64,000 bases of DNA from Streptomyces sp. BA2 (GCF_009769735.1 NZ_WSRO01000002.1:5220001-5284000); one strand, 5' to 3'. Positions 8,073 to 17,598 are shown, counted from the stretch's first letter. The notes: generated by a model not told the origin, from the sequence alone. Program-made: numbers and translations.

Positions 8073-9047
8073 ATGAACAGCACAACGCGTCGCGCGCGAC
8101 GGATGGCAGGGGCGGCCGTGGCCGTCGTGGCGCTGACCGCGGGGCTCACCGCGTGCGGCGGGGACAGCCTGGAGAAGGACGGCAAGGGCGGAGGGGACAA
8201 GGCGGGCGGCAAGGGCAAGCTCGTCGTCGGCTCGGCCCGTTTCACCGAGCAGAAGGTGCTCGCCGAGCTCTATGTGGGCGTGCTGGAGGACGCCGGATAC
8301 GACGCCGAGGTCAAGACCGTCCAGAACCGCGAGGTGTACGAACCCGAGCTGAAGAAGGGCTCGATCGATGTCGCTCCCGAATACGCGGCGACGCTCGCGG
8401 AGTTCCTCAACCTCGGCAAGAACGGCCCGAAGGCGAAGCCGGTCGCCTCGAATGACGTGGACGACACGGTGACCGCGCTGAAGAAGCTCGCCGAACCGCG
8501 CGGCCTGAAGGTGCTTCCCGTCGGTGAGGCGGTCGACCAGAACGCGTTCGCGGTGAGCAAGGAATACGCGAAGGAGCACAAGCTCAAGACGCTTTCGGAT
8601 CTCGGTAAGTCCGGCGAGAAGGTCAAGATCGCCGCGAGTGACGAATGCGAGTCGCGGCCGTTCTGCGCTCCGGGACTCAAGAAGACGTACGGCATCGATG
8701 TCGCGGGAATCGACCCCAAGGGCGTCGGCACCACGCAGTCCAAGCAGGCCGTGAAGAACGGCACGGACCAGGTGGTGCTGACCACGACCACCGACGCGAC
8801 GCTCGACAGTTTCGGTCTCGTGGCCCTTGAGGACGACAAGAAGCTGCAGAACGCGGACAACATCCTTCCGGTTGTGAACGCGAAGGAAGCGGGCGACAAG
8901 GAGATAGCCGACGCCCTCGGGAAGCTCACCAAGACCCTGACGACGGAAGACCTCGCGGAACTCGACCGGAAGGTCGATGTGGAGCGGCAGAAGGAAGCCG
9001 ATGTCGCCAGGGAGTATCTGGAGTCGAAGGGTTTGATCAAGAAGTAG
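8073..9047 (+). CDS. glycine betaine/choline-type ABC transporter substrate-binding lipoprotein
   Basis: A 324-residue secreted lipoprotein. The signal peptide ends with lipobox LTAC and acylated Cys28, followed by a Gly/Lys-rich linker and an OpuAC/ProX-type solute-binding domain beginning KLVVGSARFTEQ. Motifs such as the N-terminal TEQKVLAELY and the YGIDVAGIDP hinge region fit the quaternary-amine binding family. It delivers substrate to the two permeases encoded directly upstream. A GTG at 8004 overlaps the permease stop and is in frame, but it would place 23 extra residues before a normal twin-Arg-like/lipoprotein leader, so ATG 8073 is preferred. Confidence 0.9.
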   Translation: MNSTTRRARRMAGAAVAVVALTAGLTACGGDSLEKDGKGGGDKAGGKGKLVVGSARFTEQKVLAELYVGVLEDAGYDAEVKTVQNREVYEPELKKGSIDVAPEYAATLAEFLNLGKNGPKAKPVASNDVDDTVTALKKLAEPRGLKVLPVGEAVDQNAFAVSKEYAKEHKLKTLSDLGKSGEKVKIAASDECESRPFCAPGLKKTYGIDVAGIDPKGVGTTQSKQAVKNGTDQVVLTTTTDATLDSFGLVALEDDKKLQNADNILPVVNAKEAGDKEIADALGKLTKTLTTEDLAELDRKVDVERQKEADVAREYLESKGLIKK

Positions 9048-9214
9048 CGCGGCTGAAGAGGGCTTCCCCGAAGGGGACATCCTCGAAGTGGCTCGGCCGA
9101 AACTGGAGTTGAGTGGCCGAAGAGGAGCGGGAAGGGTGGGGAGTCTGCACTATGGCGCTGTCATTTTGGCGGGCGGGGCACCAGAGTTCGCCTACGCGCG
9201 GTAAGTTTCTGGCC

Positions 9215-10213
9215 ATGCCACGTGGACGTCACCGCCATTCCCCACCCTTGCACAGGCTGCTTCCTCCTTCGACGGTCGCAGGCCTCTCCCTTGTCTGCGC
9301 CGGCGGCGCCTGGCTGTTCGCGGAACCCGTCGTGCTCCGCGGCCTGGCCGCCGCCGCTGCCGCGGCAGCCGTCGTGGGCTCGGTCGTCATGCGCCGCTGG
9401 GACCTGGCGGCCGGTAAACAGGTCGCTGAGCTGGGCCGCGCCCGCAAGAGCGACGAGTGGCGCTACGAGGAACGCATAGCCGAGTGCGAGTCCGACCTGG
9501 ACGAGTCCCGGGAGATACGGGGCCGCCTGGAGACCAAGCTGCGGTCCAAGCGGGCCGAGCTGGCAGCCCTGCGGAACGAACACGCGGCGCTGCTGCGGCG
9601 GTACGCGACGGCGGAGACCGAGCGGGCCAGCGCGCTGGAGGGACGGCGGCTGCTCGCCATCGAGGCGTCCACTCCGGCGCGGGCGCTGCCGCCGGCCCCC
9701 GTGCGTGCCGAGCAGACGGCCCGTGCCGAGGCACCGGCTCCCGTCGTGCGCCCGGGGTCGATCGCGCCTCCGTCGCTGTACGACAGGGCGAACATGGCGC
9801 TCGACCGGCTGACTCCGAAGCCTTCCCCCGAGGGCGGCGCTTCCCGGCAGCGCGCGGACGGGGACGAAGCGCGGGGGAAGTCCGGGGCGGCCGAGGGGTA
9901 CGGCGGGCATGAGCGCGCGGTCGCCGTCGCGCCGCCCGCGCAGAGGCGACGCCAGGCCGCCCAGGGAGGCTTCGACTTCTTCGGCACGAAGAGTGAGGCG
10001 ACCGCAGGGGCGCTGGAGTCCGTACAGAACGTGGACCTCGCGGACGTGGTGGGCGAGGAGGCACTCGCCGTGCACAAGGCGGAGTCCGAGGCGGAGTTCA
10101 AGCAGGCCCCCGAGGGTTCGGACCATGCTGCCGGCCAGGTCATCGACCTCACGGAGCACGACGAGACCGAGCAGATCGACGTGGCGGAGCTGCGGACGGC
10201 GCTACGGGCGTAG
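9215..10213 (+). CDS. conserved Streptomyces membrane-anchored coiled-coil protein
   Basis: A 332-residue protein of unknown function. Two hydrophobic segments near residues 17-60 are followed by a charged helical stretch (about 75-155) with heptad-like spacing, predicted coiled coil. The remainder is Pro/Ala-rich and low in structure, ending in acidic helices (DLADVVGEEALAVHKAESEAEFK). ATG 9215 gives a basic start (MPRGRHRHS) just before the membrane helices; an earlier in-frame ATG 34 codons upstream runs through the region after the transporter and looks non-coding. Proteins with this layout are widespread in the genus. I cannot assign a role; a structural or scaffold function at the membrane is one guess. 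Confidence 0.72.
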   Translation: MPRGRHRHSPPLHRLLPPSTVAGLSLVCAGGAWLFAEPVVLRGLAAAAAAAAVVGSVVMRRWDLAAGKQVAELGRARKSDEWRYEERIAECESDLDESREIRGRLETKLRSKRAELAALRNEHAALLRRYATAETERASALEGRRLLAIEASTPARALPPAPVRAEQTARAEAPAPVVRPGSIAPPSLYDRANMALDRLTPKPSPEGGASRQRADGDEARGKSGAAEGYGGHERAVAVAPPAQRRRQAAQGGFDFFGTKSEATAGALESVQNVDLADVVGEEALAVHKAESEAEFKQAPEGSDHAAGQVIDLTEHDETEQIDVAELRTALRA

Positions 10214-10257
10214 GCGGGCCCCTGGGCCTTGGTCGCCGTCATCACCGGCTCCGCCGA

Positions 10258-10312
10258 GTTCGTCCTCAAACGCCGGACGGGCTGTAAATCCAGCCGTCAG
10301 GCCATCCACCGG
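10258..10312. repeat. Streptomyces-type intergenic stem-loop repeat between convergent genes
   Basis: This stretch contains TCCTCAAACGCCGGACGGGC followed by a short stem GGCTG-taaat-CCAGCC. Variants of this sequence are common between genes in Streptomyces. It lies between two convergent stop codons and ends inside the last codons of the minus-strand gene, so it probably helps terminate transcription from both sides. There is no T-run. Assignment to a dispersed family is from general familiarity, not a search. Confidence 0.5.
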
Positions 10313-11640
10313 TCAGGCCGCGCCGTCCTCCGCCCGGTGCGGGACCTTTCCGCCTGCGCGGACAGCAGTGCGACCGCCTCGTCGGCGGGACGGAGCCGCG
10401 CCGTCACCGTCTTGTTGGCCCCCGTGTCGACCTGCACGTCCGCCACCCCCTTGAACCGCTCCCAGGGCCCCTGCGTGAGCCGTACGCTCTGCACCTTCGC
10501 GTGCGGCACCAGGGACAGGCGGCGGCGCAACAGCCCGTGCCGCGCCGCGAACACCGTGTCCGTCACCGTCAGGCCGTACCCCTTCCACCACACCGGAAGG
10601 CACCACGCCGCCCGCGCGGGAGGCCGGACGAGCTCGGCCGCGGCCGGCACCCGGACGCCCGGCAGGATCCGCGCGATCACGGCCTCCGCGACCTCCCGCG
10701 GCGCGACCGGGACCAGGACGCCGTTGGACGAGCCTGCCACGTCCAGCTCCACCCGCACCCAGCCGTACCGCCGCCACAGCCACGGCTCCACGACGCGCAC
10801 CGTCTGCACCCGCCCCGGAGGCACCGTCTCGTGCGCCTTGTCGAGCAGCCCGTGGTCGATGCGCAGGCCGTCGGGGGACTCGCCCACCCGCCAGTCGTAC
10901 TCCCCGATGAAGCGCCCCACACTGCTGGCGAACGCGCCGCCCAGCATGGGCAGTCCGGTCGCGAGCACTGTCCACAGGTTGTGGGTGGCGAACCACAGGA
11001 AGGGCGGCACGATGAGCGTGGCGACGAGCATGGCCCACGTCGTGCCGGTCAGCAGCAGGGAGATCGCGAGCATGCGCGGCTGTACGTGCACCAGGTTGTT
11101 GACCGGCGCCTCACCGACATCGCCGGCCGTCTCGGGGGCGAAACCGGCCGCACGCGCGAGGAGTTCGGCCCGCAGGACCGAGGCCTCCTCCTGGCCCAGA
11201 TAGGCCAGTTCGTCCTTCTTCTCCGTCCCGACGACGTCCAGCTTGAGCTTGGCGACGCCGACGATCCGGGCCGCGAGCGGCTGCGTCACGTCCACCGCCT
11301 GGAGCCGGTCGAGCCGGATGTGCGCGGTGCGCCGGAAGACCAGTCCTGTGCGGATGCGCAGTTCGGTGTCGGTGACGGCGAAGTGCGTGAACCACCAGCT
11401 CATGAAGCCGTAGAGGGCGCCGCCCAGGAGGACGGCGGCGATCACGGCGAACAGCACGGCCACGGGCAGCTCGGAGACCCGCCGCTGCGTGCCGTTCGGG
11501 TCGTGCACCGCGAAGCCGACGAGGACCGCGACCGGCGCCCAGGCCCGGCGCAGGGGCGTGACGGGGTGCAGACGCCGCTCTCGTACGCTCTCGTAGACCG
11601 GGGCGGGTTCTTCCCCCGTCACCTCCCGTACGCCGCTCAC
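10297..11640 (-). CDS. bacterial PH-domain (YdbT-like) membrane protein
   Basis: A 447-residue membrane protein with repeated bPH2 (YdbS/YdbT) domains. The pattern LTVTDTVFAARHGLLRRR-LSLVPHAKVQSV near residues 360-395 is the typical PH-like beta repeat; similar repeats start near residue 75 (FAVTDTELRIRTGLVFRRTA) and 230. Several hydrophobic segments separate the repeats. The GTG start at 11640 overlaps the stop of the upstream PH-domain gene as GTGA. The family is common in Gram-positives. In other systems these paired genes are linked to membrane stress or bacteriocin resistance, but no function can be read here. Confidence 0.85.
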   Translation of the reverse strand: MSGVREVTGEEPAPVYESVRERRLHPVTPLRRAWAPVAVLVGFAVHDPNGTQRRVSELPVAVLFAVIAAVLLGGALYGFMSWWFTHFAVTDTELRIRTGLVFRRTAHIRLDRLQAVDVTQPLAARIVGVAKLKLDVVGTEKKDELAYLGQEEASVLRAELLARAAGFAPETAGDVGEAPVNNLVHVQPRMLAISLLLTGTTWAMLVATLIVPPFLWFATHNLWTVLATGLPMLGGAFASSVGRFIGEYDWRVGESPDGLRIDHGLLDKAHETVPPGRVQTVRVVEPWLWRRYGWVRVELDVAGSSNGVLVPVAPREVAEAVIARILPGVRVPAAAELVRPPARAAWCLPVWWKGYGLTVTDTVFAARHGLLRRRLSLVPHAKVQSVRLTQGPWERFKGVADVQVDTGANKTVTARLRPADEAVALLSAQAERSRTGRRTARPDRWMA

Positions 11641-12155
11641 AGCCCCGCCGAGCGGGCCTCGCCCAGCTCGGTGAGCCGGTCGCGCAGGCGCTCGGCCTCC
11701 TCGGGGATGAGGCCGGGGATCCGGGCGTCCGTGGCGGCCGCCGCCGTGTGCAGCTGCACGCTCGCCAGGCCGAAGTGCCGCTCCACGGGCCCCGACGTCA
11801 CCTCGACGAGCTGCATCCGGCCGTACGGGACGATGGTCTCCTCGCGCCAGAGCACGCCCCGGCTGATCAGGAGGTCGTCGGCCCGCTCCGCGTACCGCCA
11901 GGAGCGCCAGTTGCGCCCCAGCATCGGCCAGCCCCACGCCACCAAGGCGAGCGGGGCGGCAGCGAAGGCGGCCCACGCGGGCCCGGCGAAGATCCACAGG
12001 AGCACCCCGACCGCCGCCGCGAGCGGCACGAGCCAGACCACGAGCAGCAGTCGCCGCATCCGCAGCAGCCCCCGTGGCAGCCCGGTCCACACCGGTTCCG
12101 CGTCTGACTCTCCCGGCCGCGCCGGCCGTGCCGGTCCCGCCGTCCCCGTTTCCAT
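11637..12155 (-). CDS. bacterial PH-domain (YdbS-like) membrane protein
   Basis: A 172-residue protein with two hydrophobic helices (about residues 33-77) and one bPH2 domain: RADDLLISRGVLWREETIVPYGRMQLVEVTSGPVERHFGLASVQLHTA spans roughly 88-137, here cited by its key features (ISRG turn, VPYGRMQ strand, HFGLASVQLHT). It is the smaller partner of the YdbT-like gene that overlaps its stop; the two probably act as a complex. Its start faces that of nuoD2 across about 60 bases, so both promoters lie in that short stretch. Confidence 0.86.
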   Translation of the reverse strand: METGTAGPARPARPGESDAEPVWTGLPRGLLRMRRLLLVVWLVPLAAAVGVLLWIFAGPAWAAFAAAPLALVAWGWPMLGRNWRSWRYAERADDLLISRGVLWREETIVPYGRMQLVEVTSGPVERHFGLASVQLHTAAAATDARIPGLIPEEAERLRDRLTELGEARSAGL

Positions 12156-12218
12156 GCCTCAAGCGTACGTAGCCGACGTGACAGTCGCGTATGAGCGCGC
12201 GTACGAGAGAATGCGCGC

Positions 12219-13370
12219 ATGAGCCCCACGACGGAGACCACGCTCGGCATCGGCGGCGCCGCGGAGAGCACCGACATGGTGCTCAACATCGGCCCCCAGC
12301 ACCCGTCCACGCACGGCGTGCTGCGGCTGCGCCTCGTCCTCGACGGCGAGCGGATCCAGCAGGCGGAGCCGGTCATCGGCTATATGCACCGCGGCGCGGA
12401 GAAGCTCTTCGAGGCGCGTGACTACCGGCAGATCGTGGTGCTCGCCAACCGGCACGACTGGCTGTCCGCGTTCTCGAACGAGCTCGGGGTCGTCCTTGCC
12501 GTGGAGCGGATGCTCGGCATGGAGGTGCCCGAGCGCGCCGTCTGGATGCGCACGCTCCTCGCCGAGCTGAACCGCGTCCTCAACCACCTGATGTTCCTCG
12601 GCTCGTACCCCCTCGAACTGGGCGGAATCACCCCGGTGTTCCACGCGTTCCGGGAGCGCGAGGAGCTCCAGAACGTGATGGAGGAGATCTCCGGCGGCCG
12701 CATGCACTACATGTTCAACCGCGTCGGCGGCCTCAAGGAGGACCTCCCGGCGGGCTGGTCCACGCGTGCGCGTGCCGCTGTCGCATCGGTCCGCTCCCGC
12801 ATGGACGTGTACGACAAGTTGGTGCTCGGCAACGAGATCTTCCGGGGGCGTACGCGCGGCGTCGGCGTGCTCTCCCCGGAGGCGGTGCACGCCTACGGAG
12901 TGAGCGGCCCCATCGCCCGCGCCTCCGGAGTCGACTTCGACCTGCGCCGCGACGAGCCGTACCTCGCGTACGGGGAGCTCCAGGACACCCTGAAGGTCGT
13001 CAAGCGTCAGGAAGGCGACTGCCTGGCCCGCTTCGAGTGCCTCCTGGAGCAGACCCACAACGCGCTCGACCTCGCCGACGCCTGCCTGGAGCGGCTCGCC
13101 GAGCTGCCGCAGGGGCCGGTCAACCAGCGCCTCCCGAAGGTGCTCAAGGCCCCCGAGGGCCACACGTACGCGTGGACCGAGAACCCCTTGGGCATCAACG
13201 GCTACTACCTGGTCTCCAAGGGCGAGAAGACCCCGTACCGCCTGAAGCTCCGCTCGGCGTCGTTCAACAACATCCAGGCCCTCACCGAACTGCTGCCCGG
13301 CCAGCTGGTCGCCGACATGGTGGCGATCCTGGGGTCGCTGTTCTTCGTGGTCGGCGACATCGACAAGTAG
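12219..13370 (+). CDS. nuoD2: NADH-quinone oxidoreductase subunit D (second copy type, NuoD2)
   Basis: A 383-residue 49-kDa-subunit homologue of complex I, near normal length for bacterial NuoD. Motifs present are [15 protein letters not shown] (24-38), [12 protein letters not shown] (54-65), and the C-terminal [20 protein letters not shown] region ending VVGDIDK, which contributes to the quinone cavity. Arg58 in HRG corresponds to bovine NDUFS2 Arg85 by alignment of the flanking residues. It stands alone: no other nuo gene is nearby, which is what marks nuoD2 in Streptomyces, where a full nuo operon normally exists elsewhere. A convergent methyltransferase gene ends ten bases beyond its stop. 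Confidence 0.93.
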   Translation: MSPTTETTLGIGGAAESTDMVLNIGPQHPSTHGVLRLRLVLDGERIQQAEPVIGYMHRGAEKLFEARDYRQIVVLANRHDWLSAFSNELGVVLAVERMLGMEVPERAVWMRTLLAELNRVLNHLMFLGSYPLELGGITPVFHAFREREELQNVMEEISGGRMHYMFNRVGGLKEDLPAGWSTRARAAVASVRSRMDVYDKLVLGNEIFRGRTRGVGVLSPEAVHAYGVSGPIARASGVDFDLRRDEPYLAYGELQDTLKVVKRQEGDCLARFECLLEQTHNALDLADACLERLAELPQGPVNQRLPKVLKAPEGHTYAWTENPLGINGYYLVSKGEKTPYRLKLRSASFNNIQALTELLPGQLVADMVAILGSLFFVVGDIDK

Positions 13371-13379
13371 CGGGCCGGT

Positions 13380-14384
13380 TCAGCCCCGCAGCAGGTCCGG
13401 GATTCCCACCGGCTGGGTCAGCCACCCGAAGTCGCCGAGCCCGCCCTCAGCGGTCAGTTCGGCCGCCTCTCCCGCGCGCGTGAGGGCCCGTACGTACGCC
13501 GTCGGATCGCTGGAGGCCAGGGAGAGCGGCGGACGGCCCCCGCTCACGCCCAGGGCGTGCAGGGCCGCGCGCTGGGTGAGCAGGGAGGCTCCGGGCAGCG
13601 CGCACGCGTCGAGTGCCACGTGGGCCGTGATGTCACACGTGCCTTCCGGCACGGGCGCCGTCTCGCGGCCCGCCCGGAAGCCGGTCAGCGTGCCGAAGGG
13701 GGGCCGTCCCGCGCGGTCGTGCGCGTAGTCCACCGCGACCGCGAGGCCGCGCGTCAGCGAAGCCGTGGCCGCCGCCCATGCCTCGTCCCTGGGGCGGCCC
13801 GTCTCCGCGCGCAGGCCGGGCTCCGGGGCGAGCGGCCACCAGCGCGCGAGCCAGGAGGCGTCCGCGCCCTCCACCGTGTCGCCGAGGGATTCGGTGCCGT
13901 CGTCGCGTACGAGGACATGCCGCACCAGGCCGTCGGGGTCCACCTCGACGACGTCCAGGGGGACGTTGTCCAGCCACTCGTTGGCGAAGAGCAGGCCGGT
14001 GACACCGGCGGGCGGCAGGTCGCGCCACTCGACGCGCGGGTCGAGCCCTGAGGGGCGCTCGGCCCGCTCGACCGCGTAGGCACGCGTGCGTGCCGCCACG
14101 TCGGCGGGCAGCGTGGCGAGGACGCCCGCGGTCAACTCGCCTCGCCCCGCGCCAAGATCGACGAAGGCCAACTCGTCCGGGTGGTCGAGAGCCTCGTCCA
14201 CGCGGCACAGCAGCCGGGCCACCGCGCCCGCGAAGAGGGGCGACGCGTGCACCGATGTACGGAAGTGTCCCGCGGGTCCTTCGGGGCGCAGATAGAAGCC
14301 GTCAGGCCCGTACAGAGCGGCCTCCATGGCCTCCCGCCAGCCACGCCGCACGTCTTGCCGCTCACCTCGGACCTCGTTCGTCAC
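13380..14384 (-). CDS. SAM-dependent methyltransferase of the MidA/NDUFAF7 type
   Basis: A 334-residue protein with the PF02636-type methyltransferase layout: a start region resembling the family's FMELALYxPxxGYY (here [20 protein letters not shown], residues 20-39), the SAM site [16 protein letters not shown] (about 73-88) and [16 protein letters not shown] (about 133-148), equivalent to the family's SNELLDALPV. In mitochondria NDUFAF7 dimethylates an Arg in NDUFS2, the NuoD homologue. Its placement directly convergent to nuoD2 makes NuoD2 an attractive substrate, though this is inference. The start is a GTG at 14384 without an obvious Shine-Dalgarno, so it may be leaderless. Confidence 0.85.
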   Translation of the reverse strand: MTNEVRGERQDVRRGWREAMEAALYGPDGFYLRPEGPAGHFRTSVHASPLFAGAVARLLCRVDEALDHPDELAFVDLGAGRGELTAGVLATLPADVAARTRAYAVERAERPSGLDPRVEWRDLPPAGVTGLLFANEWLDNVPLDVVEVDPDGLVRHVLVRDDGTESLGDTVEGADASWLARWWPLAPEPGLRAETGRPRDEAWAAATASLTRGLAVAVDYAHDRAGRPPFGTLTGFRAGRETAPVPEGTCDITAHVALDACALPGASLLTQRAALHALGVSGGRPPLSLASSDPTAYVRALTRAGEAAELTAEGGLGDFGWLTQPVGIPDLLRG

Positions 14385-14476
14385 GCGAGAAGGCTAAGCG
14401 GGCCTCCACCTTGGGGAGTACATGCGAGCGGTACGGATCGGACCTCCGGTTGACCCCGCAGGGCCGTCACGCTGCC

Positions 14477-14489
14477 TACGCTGGGTTAC
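14477..14489 (+). promoter_or_regulatory. -10-like element for apparent leaderless transcription of the sensor kinase gene
   Basis: TACGCT (14477-14482) ends seven bases before the GTG at 14490. No Shine-Dalgarno sequence precedes the GTG. The spacing is what leaderless actinobacterial genes show. A TTGACC at 14450-14455 lies 21 bases upstream, too far for a standard -35 element. Confidence 0.4.
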
Positions 14490-15692
14490 GTGCAGCGCGT
14501 CTATGACTTCCTCCGCAGACACCCGACCGGGGTCGATGGCTTCTGGGCCCTCGCCCTGCTCGCGATGTCCGGCATCGGTCTGGTCTCCATGGCCGATGCG
14601 GAAGGCCGTGACCCGAAGGTCGCGGCCGCCGTCGTCGTCCTCGGCATGTCCGTCGTGGTGGCGCTGCGCCGCAAGTACACCGAGAAGATGCTGATCCTCG
14701 CCGCGGTGCTCGGCGTCATCCAGTTGATCTTCGACGTCAAGACGATGCCGGCCGACTTCGCGATGCTGGTGATCATCTACACCGCGTCGGCCGACGGCAC
14801 GAAGTGGGCCTCGCGGTTCGCCCTCATAGGCGGGCTGTGCGCGGCTCCGCTGTCGTCGCTGCGCTGGCCGGAGGAGAACATAGGCGTCTTCGGCAGCGTC
14901 TTCTTCACGATCTTCCAGATGGTGCCGTTCGCCCTCGCCTGGGTGCTCGGCGACTCCATCCGCACCCGCCGCGCCTACTTCGCCCAGCTCGAGGAGCGTG
15001 CCGACCGCCTGGAGAAGGAGCGGGCGGCGCAGTCCAAGGTCGCGGTGGCGGCCGAGCGGGCCCGGATCGCGCGCGAGCTGCACGACGTCGTCGCGCACAA
15101 CGTCTCGGTGATGGTCGTCCAGGCCGACGGCGCCGCGTACGTCCTCGACACGGCCCCCGAGCAGGCCAAGCAGGCCCTGGAGACCATCTCGGGCACCGGG
15201 CGGCAGGCGCTCGCCGAGATGCGCAGGCTGCTCGGCGTGCTGCGCACCGGCGAGCACCAGGAGAGCGGTGAGTACGTCCCGCAGCCCGACGTCGAGCAGC
15301 TCGACGAGCTCATCGAGCAGGTGCGCACGGCCGGTCTCCCGGTCGACTTCAAGGTCGAGGGAACCCCGCGCCCGCTGCCCAGTGGCGTCGAGCTCACGGC
15401 GTACCGCATCGTGCAGGAGGCGCTCACCAACACCCGCAAGCACGGCGGCGAGAACACCGGCGCGAGCGTGCGCCTCGTCTACTTCGACGACGGCCTGGGG
15501 CTGCTCGTCGAGGACGACGGCAAGGGCGCGCCGCACGAGCTCTACGAGGACGGCGGCGCCGACGGCAGCGGGCACGGCCTGATCGGCATGCGGGAGCGCG
15601 TCGGCATGGTCGGCGGCACGCTGGACGCGGGGCCGCGGCCGGGCGGCGGATTCCGCATCAGTGCGCTTCTCCCGCTCAAGCCCGCGAATTGA
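14490..15692 (+). CDS. two-component sensor histidine kinase (NarL/DesK-type, HisKA_3)
   Basis: A 400-residue membrane kinase. Four to five hydrophobic segments occupy residues 18-155, then a short coiled coil and the dimerisation helix RIARELHDVVAHNVSVM with phospho-acceptor His198. The second DHp helix (GRQALAEMRRLLGVLR) is present. The ATPase domain has the N box (EALTNTRKHGG), the G1 box EDDGKGAP and the G2 region GHGLIGMRERV. It phosphorylates the NarL-type regulator encoded 91 bases downstream. The first helices have no recognisable sensor domain, so the stimulus probably arises in or near the membrane. The start GTG 14490 appears leaderless. Confidence 0.92.
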   Translation: MQRVYDFLRRHPTGVDGFWALALLAMSGIGLVSMADAEGRDPKVAAAVVVLGMSVVVALRRKYTEKMLILAAVLGVIQLIFDVKTMPADFAMLVIIYTASADGTKWASRFALIGGLCAAPLSSLRWPEENIGVFGSVFFTIFQMVPFALAWVLGDSIRTRRAYFAQLEERADRLEKERAAQSKVAVAAERARIARELHDVVAHNVSVMVVQADGAAYVLDTAPEQAKQALETISGTGRQALAEMRRLLGVLRTGEHQESGEYVPQPDVEQLDELIEQVRTAGLPVDFKVEGTPRPLPSGVELTAYRIVQEALTNTRKHGGENTGASVRLVYFDDGLGLLVEDDGKGAPHELYEDGGADGSGHGLIGMRERVGMVGGTLDAGPRPGGGFRISALLPLKPAN

Positions 15693-15783
15693 CACCTGTC
15701 ACCGACTCGTCCACGCCATACGCTCATGAACACATCCGTTCGCTCGTAGATCGCTTACGAGCACATCCACGAAGGGGCCTTTG

Positions 15784-16458
15784 ATGTCGATCCGCGTCAT
15801 GCTCGTCGACGACCAGGCGCTGCTGCGCACGGGGTTCCGGATGGTGCTCGCCGCACAGCCGGACATGGAGGTCGTCGCGGAGGCGGGCGACGGGGTCGAG
15901 GCGCTTCAGGCGCTGCGGACGACGGAGGTCGACGTGGTGCTCATGGACGTACGCATGCCGAAACTGGACGGTGTGGAGACGACCCGGCGCATCTGCCAGG
16001 ACGAGAACCCGCCGAAGGTGCTGATCCTGACGACCTTCGACCTCGACGAGTACGCCTTCTCGGGGCTGAAGGCGGGTGCTTCCGGCTTCATGCTGAAGGA
16101 CGTGCCCCCGGGCGAGCTGCTGGCCGCGATCCGCTCCGTGCACAGCGGTGACGCGGTGGTCGCGCCGTCCACGACGCGGCGCCTCCTCGACCGCTTCGCG
16201 CCGATGCTGCCGAACGCGGGCGGGCAGCCGCAGCACAAGGAGCTCGAACGGCTCACCGAGCGCGAGCGCGAGGTCATGATCCTGGTCGCCCAGGGGCTCT
16301 CGAACGGGGAGATCGCGGCGCGGCTCGTCCTGTCGGAGGCCACGGTGAAGACCCACGTGGGCCGCATCCTGACCAAGCTCGGGCTTCGGGACCGCGTGCA
16401 GGTGGTGGTCCTCGCGTACGAGACGGGTCTTGTGCGGGCGGGCGGCGGGGCTGCCTGA
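15784..16458 (+). CDS. NarL/FixJ-family response regulator
   Basis: A 224-residue regulator. The receiver domain has the acidic pair DD (9-10), phospho-Asp55 in VLMDVRMPK, Thr in ILTTFD and Lys in FMLKDVPP. A LuxR-type helix-turn-helix follows (LTEREREVMILVAQGLSNGE, then ATVKTHVGRILTKLGL). It is paired with the kinase immediately upstream. ATG 15784 is preferred over the adjacent in-frame TTG at 15781; GAAGGGG lies just upstream as the ribosome site. Targets are unknown. Confidence 0.94.
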   Translation: MSIRVMLVDDQALLRTGFRMVLAAQPDMEVVAEAGDGVEALQALRTTEVDVVLMDVRMPKLDGVETTRRICQDENPPKVLILTTFDLDEYAFSGLKAGASGFMLKDVPPGELLAAIRSVHSGDAVVAPSTTRRLLDRFAPMLPNAGGQPQHKELERLTEREREVMILVAQGLSNGEIAARLVLSEATVKTHVGRILTKLGLRDRVQVVVLAYETGLVRAGGGAA

Positions 16459-16479
16459 CGGCTGCCCGGGACCAGGCGG

Positions 16480-17598
16480 TCAGCGCAGGACGCCCTCCAG
16501 GAAGTCGCTGCCCAGGCGGGCCACCACGGTGACGTCCAGCTGGTGCATCACGTACCGGCCGCGGCGCCTCGTGGTGACCAGGCCCGCCTTCTTCAGCACC
16601 GTGAGGTGACGGGAGACCTCCGGCGCGGTCAGGCCGTTCGCGTGGGCCAGCTCGCCTGTGGTGAACGGCGCGCGGGCTATGTCGCGGCACAGGCGCAGGC
16701 GTACGGGGTGGGCCAGCGCGGTGAGCCGGCGCTCCAGGGTCTCCACGGAGGTGGGGCTCGTCAGCTCCGGGGACGCCACGGGGTAGTGGATCACCGGGCG
16801 CCAGCCGGGCGCGTGCAGGACCATCAGGTGCGGCCAGGCGAAGTGCGACGGCACGAACGTGAGTCCCGCGCCGACCGTGTGGTCGAGCGCCGTCGTGGTG
16901 CCCAGCGGCAGCTTGTCGACGGTGATGCGGTGGCCGTCCTCGTCCAGTGAGAGGGCCGTTGACACCGAGGACAGCACCTCGGGCAGGCCCTTGTGGCGCA
17001 GGAGTTCGGTCTTGTGCCGGGCGTCGGCGGCCAGTTGGACGCGCACCCGCCGCCAGGTGTCGGCGAAGAAGGCCTCGTCGCAGTCCTCCAGGAGGCGCCG
17101 CATCCAGGCCCGGACGGTGTGCGGGTCGGTCAGGAGGCGCTCGGCGAAGTCCAGTTGCTTGGTGCCGCGCGTGGCCGCGAGCTCCAGGGACCGGGTGCGC
17201 CGGGCGGCGTCCGTGAGCGGGGACGGGCCGCCTTCGTTGTACGTCGTGCCGCAGGTGAACTCCAGGGCGGCCGCGACGAATCGCTCGTCGTCCAGGCGGT
17301 CCATGAGGTCCAGCTCGTCGGCGAGCGTCACCCCCGGCCTGCCGTCCGCGCCGAGGAGTCCGGCGAACGGCATGAAGACGTCCGAGAACGTGTTCCGCCA
17401 CAGGAAGTCGGCCTCGTGCAGCCGGTCGGCGAGGTCCGGCTTGAGGCAGGCGGTGGTGGCGGTGGCCCAGCCGTGCAGCCCTGGATGGTGTCCGGTCTCG
17501 GCCAGGGCGTGCAGGGCGACGCCCAGCTCCGCCAGGGGCGAAGGCTCGAAGAGGATCCGCTCCTGCGGCAGGCCCGCGATGTCGATGTGCACGCTCAT
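16480..17598 (-). CDS. ArsR-type winged-helix regulator with N-terminal DUF5937 region
   Basis: A 372-residue protein with a long N-terminal region (about residues 1-280) like that seen in actinobacterial DUF5937 regulators, followed by an ArsR/SmtB winged helix (residues 290-360: LTALAHPVRLRLCRDIARAP, then TTGELAHANGLTAPEVSRHL and the wing TTRRRGRYVMHQLD). No CxC metal site is visible, so the signal is probably not a metal. ATG 17598 has GATGGGG just upstream; another in-frame ATG lies five codons earlier. A perfect 9-bp inverted repeat sits 39 bases upstream and is a likely autoregulatory operator. Confidence 0.86.
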   Translation of the reverse strand: MSVHIDIAGLPQERILFEPSPLAELGVALHALAETGHHPGLHGWATATTACLKPDLADRLHEADFLWRNTFSDVFMPFAGLLGADGRPGVTLADELDLMDRLDDERFVAAALEFTCGTTYNEGGPSPLTDAARRTRSLELAATRGTKQLDFAERLLTDPHTVRAWMRRLLEDCDEAFFADTWRRVRVQLAADARHKTELLRHKGLPEVLSSVSTALSLDEDGHRITVDKLPLGTTTALDHTVGAGLTFVPSHFAWPHLMVLHAPGWRPVIHYPVASPELTSPTSVETLERRLTALAHPVRLRLCRDIARAPFTTGELAHANGLTAPEVSRHLTVLKKAGLVTTRRRGRYVMHQLDVTVVARLGSDFLEGVLR

